A stretch of DNA of 64,000 nt from the NCBI GenBank assembly GCA_030431255.1, contig JAUIJL010000002.1, forward strand, positions 248,001-312,000, in the 5' to 3' direction. Made by a program: the position numbers and the translations under genes. How positions within the stretch are numbered: position 1 is the first letter of the stretch; each line of letters starts with the position of its first letter. The DNA comes from Thermoanaerobaculia bacterium. Its GTDB lineage: Bacteria; Acidobacteriota; Thermoanaerobaculia; Multivoradales; J023. Under the pieces are notes generated by a model. It was not told the DNA's origin. It saw nothing but the letters and a program-made list of their open reading frames with translations, and made no database searches. Positions 26,654 to 34,174 of the stretch are shown here, in pieces.

Positions 26654-29047
26654 TCAAGGGGAGGCCACGGCCGCCTCCCCGGATCGATCTCGCTCCGCCG
26701 TCTGCTCGGAAGCGCGGCCGATCTTGATCAGCTCCGAGCCGGTTCGCACGAGGAAAGCATCGTGGGCGGCGGCCACACCGTAGACGGTGTCGTCGGTGGT
26801 GAAGGTGCTTTCGCTAAGGATCGCGGGCTCGTCACCGCTGAGGTCGAGCACTGTGGTTTTACCCTTTTTGGTGAAGAAGTAGACCCGATCCTCGGACACG
26901 ATCGGCGTGGTCCAACAGGCGTCCGCCACCCGTTGCTTCCAACGTGGCTCGCCGTTGGATCGGTCGACGCAGGTGGCAACACCCGCTTTATTCACGAAGA
27001 GCACACAGTCCTCAGCAACCACCGGTGAGCCGAAACCGCTGGTCACCGCCTGGGCGGTCCAAGCCACGTGCTGATCGTCGAGCTCGCCCCGCCCCAGTCG
27101 GTCCAGGGCGAAGTTGTGACCGGCTTCGGAGCTGGCGACGATCACCAACCCCTTGTCGACCACCACCGACGGCACGTGGTTTTTCTCGATGCCGTCGCGC
27201 ACCCACAACCGCTCACCGGTGCTGGCGTTCAAAGCCTCCACCCGACCCGCCGCGCTGCTGATGATCTCCTCGCCATAAGTGCCCGGCACCACCACCGGCG
27301 TGGTCCAAGCGACCCTTGCGGGACGATCGACTTTCCATTGGGTTTGCCCCGTGGCTTTGTCCACGGCCAAGAAATACGACGGTCCTTCATGGGTGACCTG
27401 CACCACCACCGTGTCCTGGGTCAGCACCGGCGAGCTGGCCACCCCGTGGTTGCCCTTGAAGTCTCCGTAATCCCGGGTCAAAGATCGATGCCAAAGGGTC
27501 TCGCCATCGTGGGAGAGAGCGATCAAATCACCGCTTTCCCACAGCGCATAGACCCGGTCCTCATCGACCACCGGGGTCGGCGCCCCGCGGCTGACCATGC
27601 GGCTGGACTCGATCCGTTGGCTAGCCGGGAACCGACGACGCCACCGCACCTCGCCGTTGTCGAGGGCAAGAGCGCTCAGGATCAAAGCTTCCTTGGAATC
27701 CCCCTCCACGGAGGTCACGAAGGCCAGCCCTTTCCAAAGCACCGGCGCCGACTGGCCGTAACCCGGAAGCTGTGCCCGCCATGGGATGTTCTGGTCGTCG
27801 GACCAGCTGACGGGTAAATCGGCATCCATGGCGTGGCCGCTGCCATTGCCTCGAAAGCCCGGCCATGTCGCGGTTTCTGCCAGACCGAGGGCGGGCTCGG
27901 CGATCTCATCGTTCCGATGAGCTTCCGGCTCGAGATCCGCCAGAGCGAGATATTCCGTGGTCGCCCGATGGCCGCCTCGTCCCGCGCCGGCGATGAAATA
28001 CAGACCTTCGCCGTGGGGCAGAAGACGGTGGAAAAATCGCGGGGTCGCCAGCTTCGCCAGATCCCGCTGCCAGTCTCCGGTTCCGGCGTCCAACGCGTGG
28101 ACCACACCGTCACCACCGGATAGATACACCCGATCCTCGACCCCGAAAGCCGACACGCCGAAACCCTTCAGCCCTTTGACCGACGGCAGCTCCTCGCCCT
28201 TGGACCACACTCCGGAAGCGATCTCGTAGACGTCCACCTCTCGGCTGGTGCCGTCGTGGCCCAAACCGCCGAACGCGAAGATCTTGCCCGCCGCCGCGGC
28301 TGTCGCCAGGGCTCGACGCTCGAAGGGAGCATCGATCATTTGCCAACCGGCATTGGATTGTCCGAGATCGAGGACCGCCATTTGCTGATGCCAAACCGCG
28401 GGATCTTCCGAGCCCCGCAGCTGCCAACCACCGACGACGTAGATCTTGCCCTCGAATACCACAGCGTCGTGGGAAGAGCGCGCCTGGGGCAGCGACGGTA
28501 AGTCCCGCCATTCCCCGTTGTCGAGGTGGAAGCAGCGGACCGGGTCGATGGAGAAAAGCTCCTCGTCGCTTCCGACGTGGTTACGAGCCTCCAACCCACC
28601 GATCCGGCAGACCTCACGGCCGTGGGCCACGAGTGGAATGCCTTGGAGACCCGGCACGGGACCCAGGTCTTGCCAACCCGCCTTCAAATCGTCCAGGTTG
28701 AGGCGCAGGAATCGGTGGGAGAGATTCTCGACGGAATGTTGATGGGTTCGTCCGACGTGACCGCCGTAGACCACCAGGTCATTACCGGAGACCGCCGCTC
28801 CGAAGCTGGCGATGCCTTCCGGCAGATCCGGAATCTTCACCGCCTCGGCGGCTTGCTCCGCCTCCGGCGCGGACGAGCGTCGATCCGTCGTGTTTTCGTT
28901 CTCCGCCACAGTCCTTGCCAGAGTGCTTGCCGGCAGCGCTAGGCAAAGGACCAACACCGAGGCGAGCAGCGGAACGGCACGCCGCATCTCCACTCTCAGG
29001 TGCTCCAACAGAAGGATGAGATCACGATTTTTCATGGGCATGCTCAC
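26654..29047 (-). CDS. Exported Kelch plus PQQ-type beta-propeller protein
   Basis: 797 residues from GTG (ATG alternatives follow within five codons). After a signal segment (VPLLASVLVLCLALPASTLA) come Kelch-type repeats (about 75-390: LVVYGGHVGR, IYVVGGWQL, IFAFGGLGHDG, VYLSGGDG) and then a PQQ/BamB-like propeller (about 400-780: WPGFRGNGSGHAMDADLP, DNGEVRWRRRF, VDKATGQTQWKVD, VDRSNGEPRWKQRV). It begins just after the TonB receptor gene's stop (3-base gap), so the two form one operon. The role is unknown; it could assist the receptor at the outer membrane or bind a ligand. Joining two different propeller types in one chain is uncommon. Confidence 0.8.
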   Translation of the reverse strand: MSMPMKNRDLILLLEHLRVEMRRAVPLLASVLVLCLALPASTLARTVAENENTTDRRSSAPEAEQAAEAVKIPDLPEGIASFGAAVSGNDLVVYGGHVGRTHQHSVENLSHRFLRLNLDDLKAGWQDLGPVPGLQGIPLVAHGREVCRIGGLEARNHVGSDEELFSIDPVRCFHLDNGEWRDLPSLPQARSSHDAVVFEGKIYVVGGWQLRGSEDPAVWHQQMAVLDLGQSNAGWQMIDAPFERRALATAAAAGKIFAFGGLGHDGTSREVDVYEIASGVWSKGEELPSVKGLKGFGVSAFGVEDRVYLSGGDGVVHALDAGTGDWQRDLAKLATPRFFHRLLPHGEGLYFIAGAGRGGHRATTEYLALADLEPEAHRNDEIAEPALGLAETATWPGFRGNGSGHAMDADLPVSWSDDQNIPWRAQLPGYGQSAPVLWKGLAFVTSVEGDSKEALILSALALDNGEVRWRRRFPASQRIESSRMVSRGAPTPVVDEDRVYALWESGDLIALSHDGETLWHRSLTRDYGDFKGNHGVASSPVLTQDTVVVQVTHEGPSYFLAVDKATGQTQWKVDRPARVAWTTPVVVPGTYGEEIISSAAGRVEALNASTGERLWVRDGIEKNHVPSVVVDKGLVIVASSEAGHNFALDRLGRGELDDQHVAWTAQAVTSGFGSPVVAEDCVLFVNKAGVATCVDRSNGEPRWKQRVADACWTTPIVSEDRVYFFTKKGKTTVLDLSGDEPAILSESTFTTDDTVYGVAAAHDAFLVRTGSELIKIGRASEQTAERDRSGEAAVASP

Positions 29048-29050
29048 TGA

Positions 29051-31339
29051 TCAGAATCCCACCCGAGCCTGCAGGCCGAAGCTTCGGCCGGAGCTCGTGT
29101 AGCGATCCAAGGTGGAAGAATCGGCGCTGAGCCCGCGGGCGTAAGTCCATTGCCAATAGGTTTCGTCGGTCAGGTTCCAAGCGGCGGCTTGTAGGGTGAT
29201 GTGATCCGTGATCCGGAACCAGGCGGCGAGATCGAGCACCTCATAAGCCGGGGTTTGAAAGGAATCCGAGTCGGACGGCAAATCGGCGGCATCCTTGGAC
29301 GCCACCGCGGTCAAAACCGCTTCCGCCCCCCAGGAGCTGCCCGGCCGGGCATAGCGCAAGCCCGACACCAAACGGGACGGGGCGATCGACTCCAGGGGCT
29401 CGCCGGCGGTCACATTGTCGCCCTCCACCAACGCGTAGGCCGCACGCCAACGCCAGACTTGGCCGAAACGCAGCTCCCCCGACAGCTCGAAGCCGGAGAT
29501 TTCGACCTCGTTGAGATTCTGAGGCTGAAACTCGACCAGAAAATTGGCCGGATTGAAGCCGAGGAAGACGGTCTCGATGAAGTCGTCGTATCGATTCTCG
29601 AAAGCCGCCACGCTGAAGCTGCCGCGCGCGAAGCTACCCCGCAGGCCGAGCTCGATGTTGTCGCTGGTCTCCGCCTGCAGGTCCGGATTGGGCAAGGTCC
29701 GATAGCCACCGGCCTGATTGGTGAAGCCGTTGTTGACCGCGCTCATGGGCGGCGCCCGGAAGCCGTGGGCGTATTGGGCGAAAAGCGACAGCTCGTCGTT
29801 GAGCGAGAAGACCACACCGAGCTTCGGCGAGAACGCGTCGTCGTCGATGTCGGCGGGCTCGTCCGAGCCCGGATTGCCCGTCAGATAGATCTGATCGTTC
29901 TCGTCGGCATCGAGCTGGTAGCTGTCGTAGCGCACGCCGGGAACCAGCCGCAGGCGGCCGTCCAAGAAATCGAGCTCGGCTTGCAGGAAAAGTCCCAGCT
30001 CTTGCACGTCGCTCTTCGGAAAATATTTCGTCGGCAAGACCAAGGTCGTCGGCACCGGCTCTCCGGACTCGACGAAGAATTCCGAGCGATCCCGGAGCTG
30101 GTCGAAGGAATCCTCGCGCCAGGAAGCCCCGTAGGTGAGCACTTGGCCCTTGGACGCTCCGAAGCTCTTGCGCGACTCCACGTGCAAGCCGAACGTCTCC
30201 TGATCGAAGGTCAGCAGGCCCTCCCGGTCGGAAAGGCCGAGGGAGCTCTCCCGAAGCTCGAAGGTCTCCTGCTCGGTGTCCGCTTCCTGGAAATAGGCCC
30301 GCCACAGCAGCGAGTCGAGAAACGCGTTGGACGTCACCAAGCTCTGCTCCAAGCTGACCCGTCGACGGCTCTGGGTGTCCACAGCATCGAAATCCCGGAC
30401 CCCCGAGGCAAAGGGCGACGCCGGAGCACGGCCGCTGAGCACCTCAGTCTCGGCCTCGCTGTCGAAAATCTCGAACGAGGCCTCGAGCTGGGAGCTGGTG
30501 GCGGACCGGCTGAGCTTCAGCAAGGCGTTGTCCTGGGTGCGATCGCTGGGATTGGGCGCGGTCCGGGTGAAGTCTTCCGTGTCCAAGGTGCCCTGGTTGT
30601 CGAGCTCGGAGCCGTCCCGATGGGTGTAGACCACCGATCCCTGCCAGGTGTCGCCGCCTCGGGCGTACACCAGCGACTCGGAGAGCTCTTCGTTGCGGCT
30701 GTCGTAGCCGGCCCGGAAGCGGACCGCCTGGGGCTCACCCTGGAGGTAGCTGCGCGGGCTGCGGGTCACCAAAGACACCACCCCGCCGAGAGCATCGCTG
30801 CCGTAGAGGGCGGATCCCGCGCTGCGCACCACCTCGGCACGCTCCAGGGCATCGAGATCCACCGCGTATTGGGTGACGCTGAACGGGCCGAAATCGAATT
30901 GCTCGGCGGTCGGAATACCATCGACTTGGGTCATCACCCGATTGCCGCCGATGCCCCGAATATTGAATCCGCTGGTGCCGAGCCGGGTCAGGTCCCCCTC
31001 CACGTAGACCCCGGGCATGAAGCGCACGAGATCCGCGATGCCCGTGTGGCCGAGCGCTTCGATCTCCTCAGCGCCGACCACATCGACTTGTCCGGGAGTG
31101 TCTTTAAGGGAACGCTCAGAGCCCGTGGCCGCCACCGTCACGGAGTCGAGAAAGGTCAGCTCTTCGGGGGTCTCCGAAGATTCGCGGACCGCCACGGTCG
31201 CGGCGGCCGAGGAGTCGTCGGAATCGGAATCCGCTGTTGCGGGGGGGGCCGTTGCAAAAAGGACGGGGAGGAGGATGAGGAGGCCGGAAGCGAGCAGCCG
31301 AGCATGCCCGCTCCGTTCCGTGAATCCGGAATGAAACAT
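29051..31339 (-). CDS. TonB-dependent receptor, heme/hemoglobin type
   Basis: 762 residues with AGAGG before the ATG. A signal peptide ends near PPATADS, followed by a TonB-box-like LDSVTVAATG, a plug domain (DTPGQVDVVGAEEIEALGHT ... GFNIRGIGGNRVMTQVDGIP) and a 22-strand barrel ending in Phe (LQARVGF). The last strands (AAWNLTDETYWQWTYARGLS and the following DRYTSSGRSF) match the HutA/HmuR hemin receptor family. It should import heme, or release iron from heme proteins, across the outer membrane. No hemin ABC transporter or heme oxygenase is in the window. It starts the minus-strand unit of a divergent region with mirrored promoters. Confidence 0.85.
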   Translation of the reverse strand: MFHSGFTERSGHARLLASGLLILLPVLFATAPPATADSDSDDSSAAATVAVRESSETPEELTFLDSVTVAATGSERSLKDTPGQVDVVGAEEIEALGHTGIADLVRFMPGVYVEGDLTRLGTSGFNIRGIGGNRVMTQVDGIPTAEQFDFGPFSVTQYAVDLDALERAEVVRSAGSALYGSDALGGVVSLVTRSPRSYLQGEPQAVRFRAGYDSRNEELSESLVYARGGDTWQGSVVYTHRDGSELDNQGTLDTEDFTRTAPNPSDRTQDNALLKLSRSATSSQLEASFEIFDSEAETEVLSGRAPASPFASGVRDFDAVDTQSRRRVSLEQSLVTSNAFLDSLLWRAYFQEADTEQETFELRESSLGLSDREGLLTFDQETFGLHVESRKSFGASKGQVLTYGASWREDSFDQLRDRSEFFVESGEPVPTTLVLPTKYFPKSDVQELGLFLQAELDFLDGRLRLVPGVRYDSYQLDADENDQIYLTGNPGSDEPADIDDDAFSPKLGVVFSLNDELSLFAQYAHGFRAPPMSAVNNGFTNQAGGYRTLPNPDLQAETSDNIELGLRGSFARGSFSVAAFENRYDDFIETVFLGFNPANFLVEFQPQNLNEVEISGFELSGELRFGQVWRWRAAYALVEGDNVTAGEPLESIAPSRLVSGLRYARPGSSWGAEAVLTAVASKDAADLPSDSDSFQTPAYEVLDLAAWFRITDHITLQAAAWNLTDETYWQWTYARGLSADSSTLDRYTSSGRSFGLQARVGF

Positions 31340-31508
31340 GTAAGATACCTCTAGTGGTTACGACCTCTCTCGAGGTCTAGCTCACGGGCGACGACCCTCG
31401 TTCCGCCAAGCTCGCGGGTCGTCGCCTTCTTCTATGTCGACAAGATCCTCAGCCTCAGTCGGAGCGACCTCGGAAAAAGATCTCGTTAGGTGGCATCTCA
31501 AGCCACTA

Positions 31509-31567
31509 TTGAGACAACATCTCAACAAGATGATTTAATACTGGACCATGCCGGTCCCATTTGTCAA
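31509..31567 (-). promoter_or_regulatory. Promoter and two operators for the TonB receptor operon
   Basis: On the minus strand: TTGACA (31567-31562), a 21-base spacer holding the perfect palindrome GGACC-N5-GGTCC (31543-31557), TATTAA (31540-31535), then TTGAGA-N5-TCTCAA (31509-31525). The long spacer with a central palindrome resembles MerR-type promoters; the downstream palindrome resembles a repressor site. The layout is repeated, inverted, at 31611-31668. About 170 bases of leader remain before the receptor start and hold no gene. Confidence 0.6.
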
Positions 31568-31610
31568 GACTCCTCCATCGGAGGCCTCTCAGGGCCTTCT
31601 CACTTACCCC

Positions 31611-31668
31611 TTGACAAATAGGACTGCTGAGGTCCAATATTAAATCTCACTTAAAGAGACCTTGTCTC
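31611..31668 (+). promoter_or_regulatory. Promoter and two operators for the barrel/FMN/cytochrome operon
   Basis: TTGACA (31611-31616), a 21-base spacer holding GGACT-N5-GGTCC (31621-31635), TATTAA (31638-31643), then the palindrome GAGAC-N3-GTCTC (31656-31668). Boxes, spacer and palindromes match the minus-strand promoter base for base at most positions, so both units should be co-regulated. The 5' leader to the GTG at 31886 is about 230 bases and carries one more operator copy. Confidence 0.6.
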
Positions 31669-31790
31669 AACAAGCTTGTCCAACAAGAGGTGCCCGCCGA
31701 GCTTGAGCCGGCAAACACATCCAGCCCTCGGCAAGCTTCGGAGATGGGATGCCCTTTCGGCCCCATATGAGTCGATTCAGCGGCTGCTGA

Positions 31791-31805
31791 TGAGACATCG
31801 TCTCA
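31791..31805. promoter_or_regulatory. Third copy of the GAGAC palindrome
   Basis: TGAGACATCGTCTCA is a perfect 15-bp palindrome and the best match to the two operator copies nearer the promoters. It sits in the leader of the gene at 31886, where a bound repressor could block elongation or loop to the promoter-proximal sites. The regulator itself is not in the window. Confidence 0.6.
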
Positions 31806-31885
31806 ATAACTTCCGTGCATGACTGCGAAGCCATGCTGAATCCATCGAGCCTCTCTGGCACAGGGCTCGAAATCGGAGCTCGATC

Positions 31886-32863
31886 GTGAATCAACCAGTG
31901 AATCAACCTGTGAATCGGCCACTTGCAAAGAAGACCCTAGGGTTTGCTGTCGCCTGCCTCCTTTCCGCGTGCCCGACTTTCGCGGACGAATCCCTCTGGG
32001 TCTATACCCAGGGCTCGGACACTCGCCCCGAAGGCAGCTGGGAGCTCAAGCTGCAGAATATCTCGCGACTCGACAAAGATTCCGGCTCATACACCTTCCA
32101 CGATTTTCGGCCAGAGATCGAATACGGCCTCACCGATCGCCTGACCATCGGCTTCGAAGCGATGATCTTCCACCACGACTATTCCGTGGACGATCCGGAT
32201 TGGAATCCGATGTACGAGACCCAGGGCGGAGAGGGCGGCAGCTTTCAATCGACCCAGCTCGGTGGTTTTGAGACCACCCTCAAATACAACATTTTCAGCC
32301 CGTATAAGGACAAGCTCGGGCTTTCGGTGGGTTTCTCCTATGAGTATCGTCAGCGCTACCGTCTCGACGGCGCTGAGATCGATCAACACTCCTACGTGCC
32401 GATCCTCTACCTACAAAAGAACTTTCTCGACGACACCGTCACCTTGGCGTTCAAGGGCAAGTTGGAATTTGAGCTCCGTACCTCCCCCGGGGTCAAGGAG
32501 GAAGAAGTCGCTCCGGACCTCGCCCTAGGCATTTCCTATCGGGTGAAAACGAATTGGTTTATCGGATTCGAAACCCGCTATCAATCGGACTTCCTCGAGC
32601 CCGAGGAAGAGGGCGAGCCACCTCCCACGGATTACTCGAATTTCACCGACATCAACGACCTTCGATTGGGTTTGCAGTATCAATGGGCCTATTACGCCGG
32701 CCCGACCGTGCATTTCTCCCAGAAAGAGTGGTGGTGGACCGCCGGTATTCTTTGGCAAATCGAAGGAGGAGGAGACGCATCCAATCCCACCGTGCGCGAC
32801 GGCAAATCCTGGGATGAGCACGAGCGCTACCATGTGGGCCTCACGGTCGGCTTCGAATTCTGA
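31886..32863 (+). CDS. Outer-membrane beta-barrel protein (DUF6662-like)
   Basis: 325 residues. Three in-frame GTG codons (31886, 31898, 31910) result from a 12-base triplication encoding NQPV; the first follows CGGAG and is taken as the start. A signal peptide (TLGFAVACLLSACPTFADE) precedes alternating amphipathic strands (DRLTIGFEAMIF, LGLSVGFSYEYRQRY, TLAFKGKLEFELR, NWFIGFETRYQSDF) that end VGLTVGFEF with a terminal Phe, as expected of an outer-membrane barrel. I think it belongs to the DUF6662 type but cannot confirm. It is the first gene of an operon with an FMN-binding protein and a cytochrome-like membrane protein. Confidence 0.75.
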   Translation: MNQPVNQPVNRPLAKKTLGFAVACLLSACPTFADESLWVYTQGSDTRPEGSWELKLQNISRLDKDSGSYTFHDFRPEIEYGLTDRLTIGFEAMIFHHDYSVDDPDWNPMYETQGGEGGSFQSTQLGGFETTLKYNIFSPYKDKLGLSVGFSYEYRQRYRLDGAEIDQHSYVPILYLQKNFLDDTVTLAFKGKLEFELRTSPGVKEEEVAPDLALGISYRVKTNWFIGFETRYQSDFLEPEEEGEPPPTDYSNFTDINDLRLGLQYQWAYYAGPTVHFSQKEWWWTAGILWQIEGGGDASNPTVRDGKSWDEHERYHVGLTVGFEF

Positions 32864-32876
32864 GGGGGCTTCGTCC

Positions 32877-33419
32877 ATGAAACGACGGCTTATTCTCCTC
32901 CTAGTCTCCATCTGCGTCGGGGATCTATGGATCCTGCCCGATGCCCTCCGGTCCGAGACTTTTCTGACCGTGGAGGAAGCCCAAGAGGTGCTGTACGGAC
33001 CGGAGCTCGAATGGGCACCGGTCACGGTCACCCTGACCAAAGAACAAATGAAGTCGATCCAGAAGGCGGCCAAAGCTCGGGTGCGCTACGACACGATCAA
33101 GGCTTGGCGGACCCCGGGCGGCGATTGGCTCATCCTGGATCAAGTCATCGGCAAACACGAGAATATCGATCTGGCGGTCGCGATCACCGCCGAGGGCAAG
33201 GTCAAGGGACTGGAGATTCTGACCTATCGGGAGACTTACGGCCACGAAGTCCGCAACGATAAGTGGCGAGCTCAATTCCACGGTCGAGACCCTTCCGAAC
33301 GTCTCATTCTGGATCGGCAAATCCGCAACATCAGCGGCGCCACCCTTTCCTGCCGACACATCACCGACGGCATCAACCGCTTGACGCAAACGTGGCTTCA
33401 GGTGTTACGGCACCTTTGA
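32877..33419 (+). CDS. FMN-binding domain protein (covalently flavinylated)
   Basis: 180 residues from the ATG at 32877, 13 bases after the barrel gene; the signal peptide follows (MKRRLILLLVSICVGDLWIL). The domain ends with ISGATLSCRH. SGAT-x-S is the site at which ApbE attaches FMN to threonine in NqrC/RnfG-type proteins, and Thr156 is the predicted attachment point. The protein is therefore a periplasmic electron carrier. It probably exchanges electrons with the four-helix protein encoded 24 bases downstream. No apbE gene is in the window. Confidence 0.85.
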   Translation: MKRRLILLLVSICVGDLWILPDALRSETFLTVEEAQEVLYGPELEWAPVTVTLTKEQMKSIQKAAKARVRYDTIKAWRTPGGDWLILDQVIGKHENIDLAVAITAEGKVKGLEILTYRETYGHEVRNDKWRAQFHGRDPSERLILDRQIRNISGATLSCRHITDGINRLTQTWLQVLRHL

Positions 33420-33443
33420 AACGCAGCTTCGTGATGACCGACG

Positions 33444-33953
33444 ATGAGTGAAACCACCAGGCGCCCGAGCGGCCGGGTCGGTTCCCGGATTCCCCTATGG
33501 CCTTACCGTGCCCTGCTCTTCGCCGTGCTGGCGGTGGCTTGGGTGAGCGGTTTGAGCTTCTTCGTGCTCAACACCTGGGTCACGGTGGAGGGGGATTTCG
33601 GCCCGGAAAAACACCCGTGGCAATTCACCTTTCTCAGGGTCCACGGCGGCGCCGCCTTCCTGATGATGATCTCCTTCGGCTACCTGTTGGCGTCCCACGT
33701 TCCCGCCGGCTGGCGGACCGACCGGCTCAAAAAATCCGGAGCAGGATTGGTGGCGTCCGTGGCTTTCATGGTGCTGAGCGCGTACATCCTCTACTACGCC
33801 TCGGATTTGGATTTCCGGCAATATCTGGTCTATGCCCATGTGGCGATGGGATTCAGCCTGCCGATCCAGCTTTTATTGCACATTCTCCAAGGTCTAAAGC
33901 GGAGAAAGCGCGCGGGGCTTGCAGCCAGTGCAATCAGCACGGCCGGCCGGTAG
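33444..33953 (+). CDS. Four-helix membrane protein, probable di-heme b-type cytochrome
   Basis: 169 residues with four transmembrane helices (about 22-42, 63-85, 100-120, 127-149). Histidines sit in helix 2 (His67, His85) and helix 4 (His132, His146), one near each end, the pattern of bis-His heme ligation in small b-type cytochromes of the DUF4405-like kind. As the third gene after the barrel and FMN-binding genes, it likely passes electrons from the quinone pool across the membrane to the flavoprotein. The heme claim is an inference from His placement; the loop after helix 1 is long and acidic. Confidence 0.65.
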   Translation: MSETTRRPSGRVGSRIPLWPYRALLFAVLAVAWVSGLSFFVLNTWVTVEGDFGPEKHPWQFTFLRVHGGAAFLMMISFGYLLASHVPAGWRTDRLKKSGAGLVASVAFMVLSAYILYYASDLDFRQYLVYAHVAMGFSLPIQLLLHILQGLKRRKRAGLAASAISTAGR

Positions 33954-34174
33954 GGACGCGAATCTTTCGGTCCATCGGACTCCTCCGTTGGCGAATATCG
34001 ATACAAGAACGTACGCACCGAAAGAGCCTCGGTTTGCGACGACTGATGTAAGGCAGAAAAACTTTGCGTGATCTTCTCCTTCTTCTCGTTCTACCGCTTG
34101 AACCGACAACAACAGATTCCGATCACATCGACGGGCTCGCCCGGCCGATCGGAAATCAGGAGAAGAAGAACGCC

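Noticed and set aside
29201-31354. Long open frame on the plus strand opposite the TonB receptor
   Set aside because: It is a shadow frame created by GC-biased codon use; the minus strand encodes a clear receptor with signal peptide, plug and barrel.
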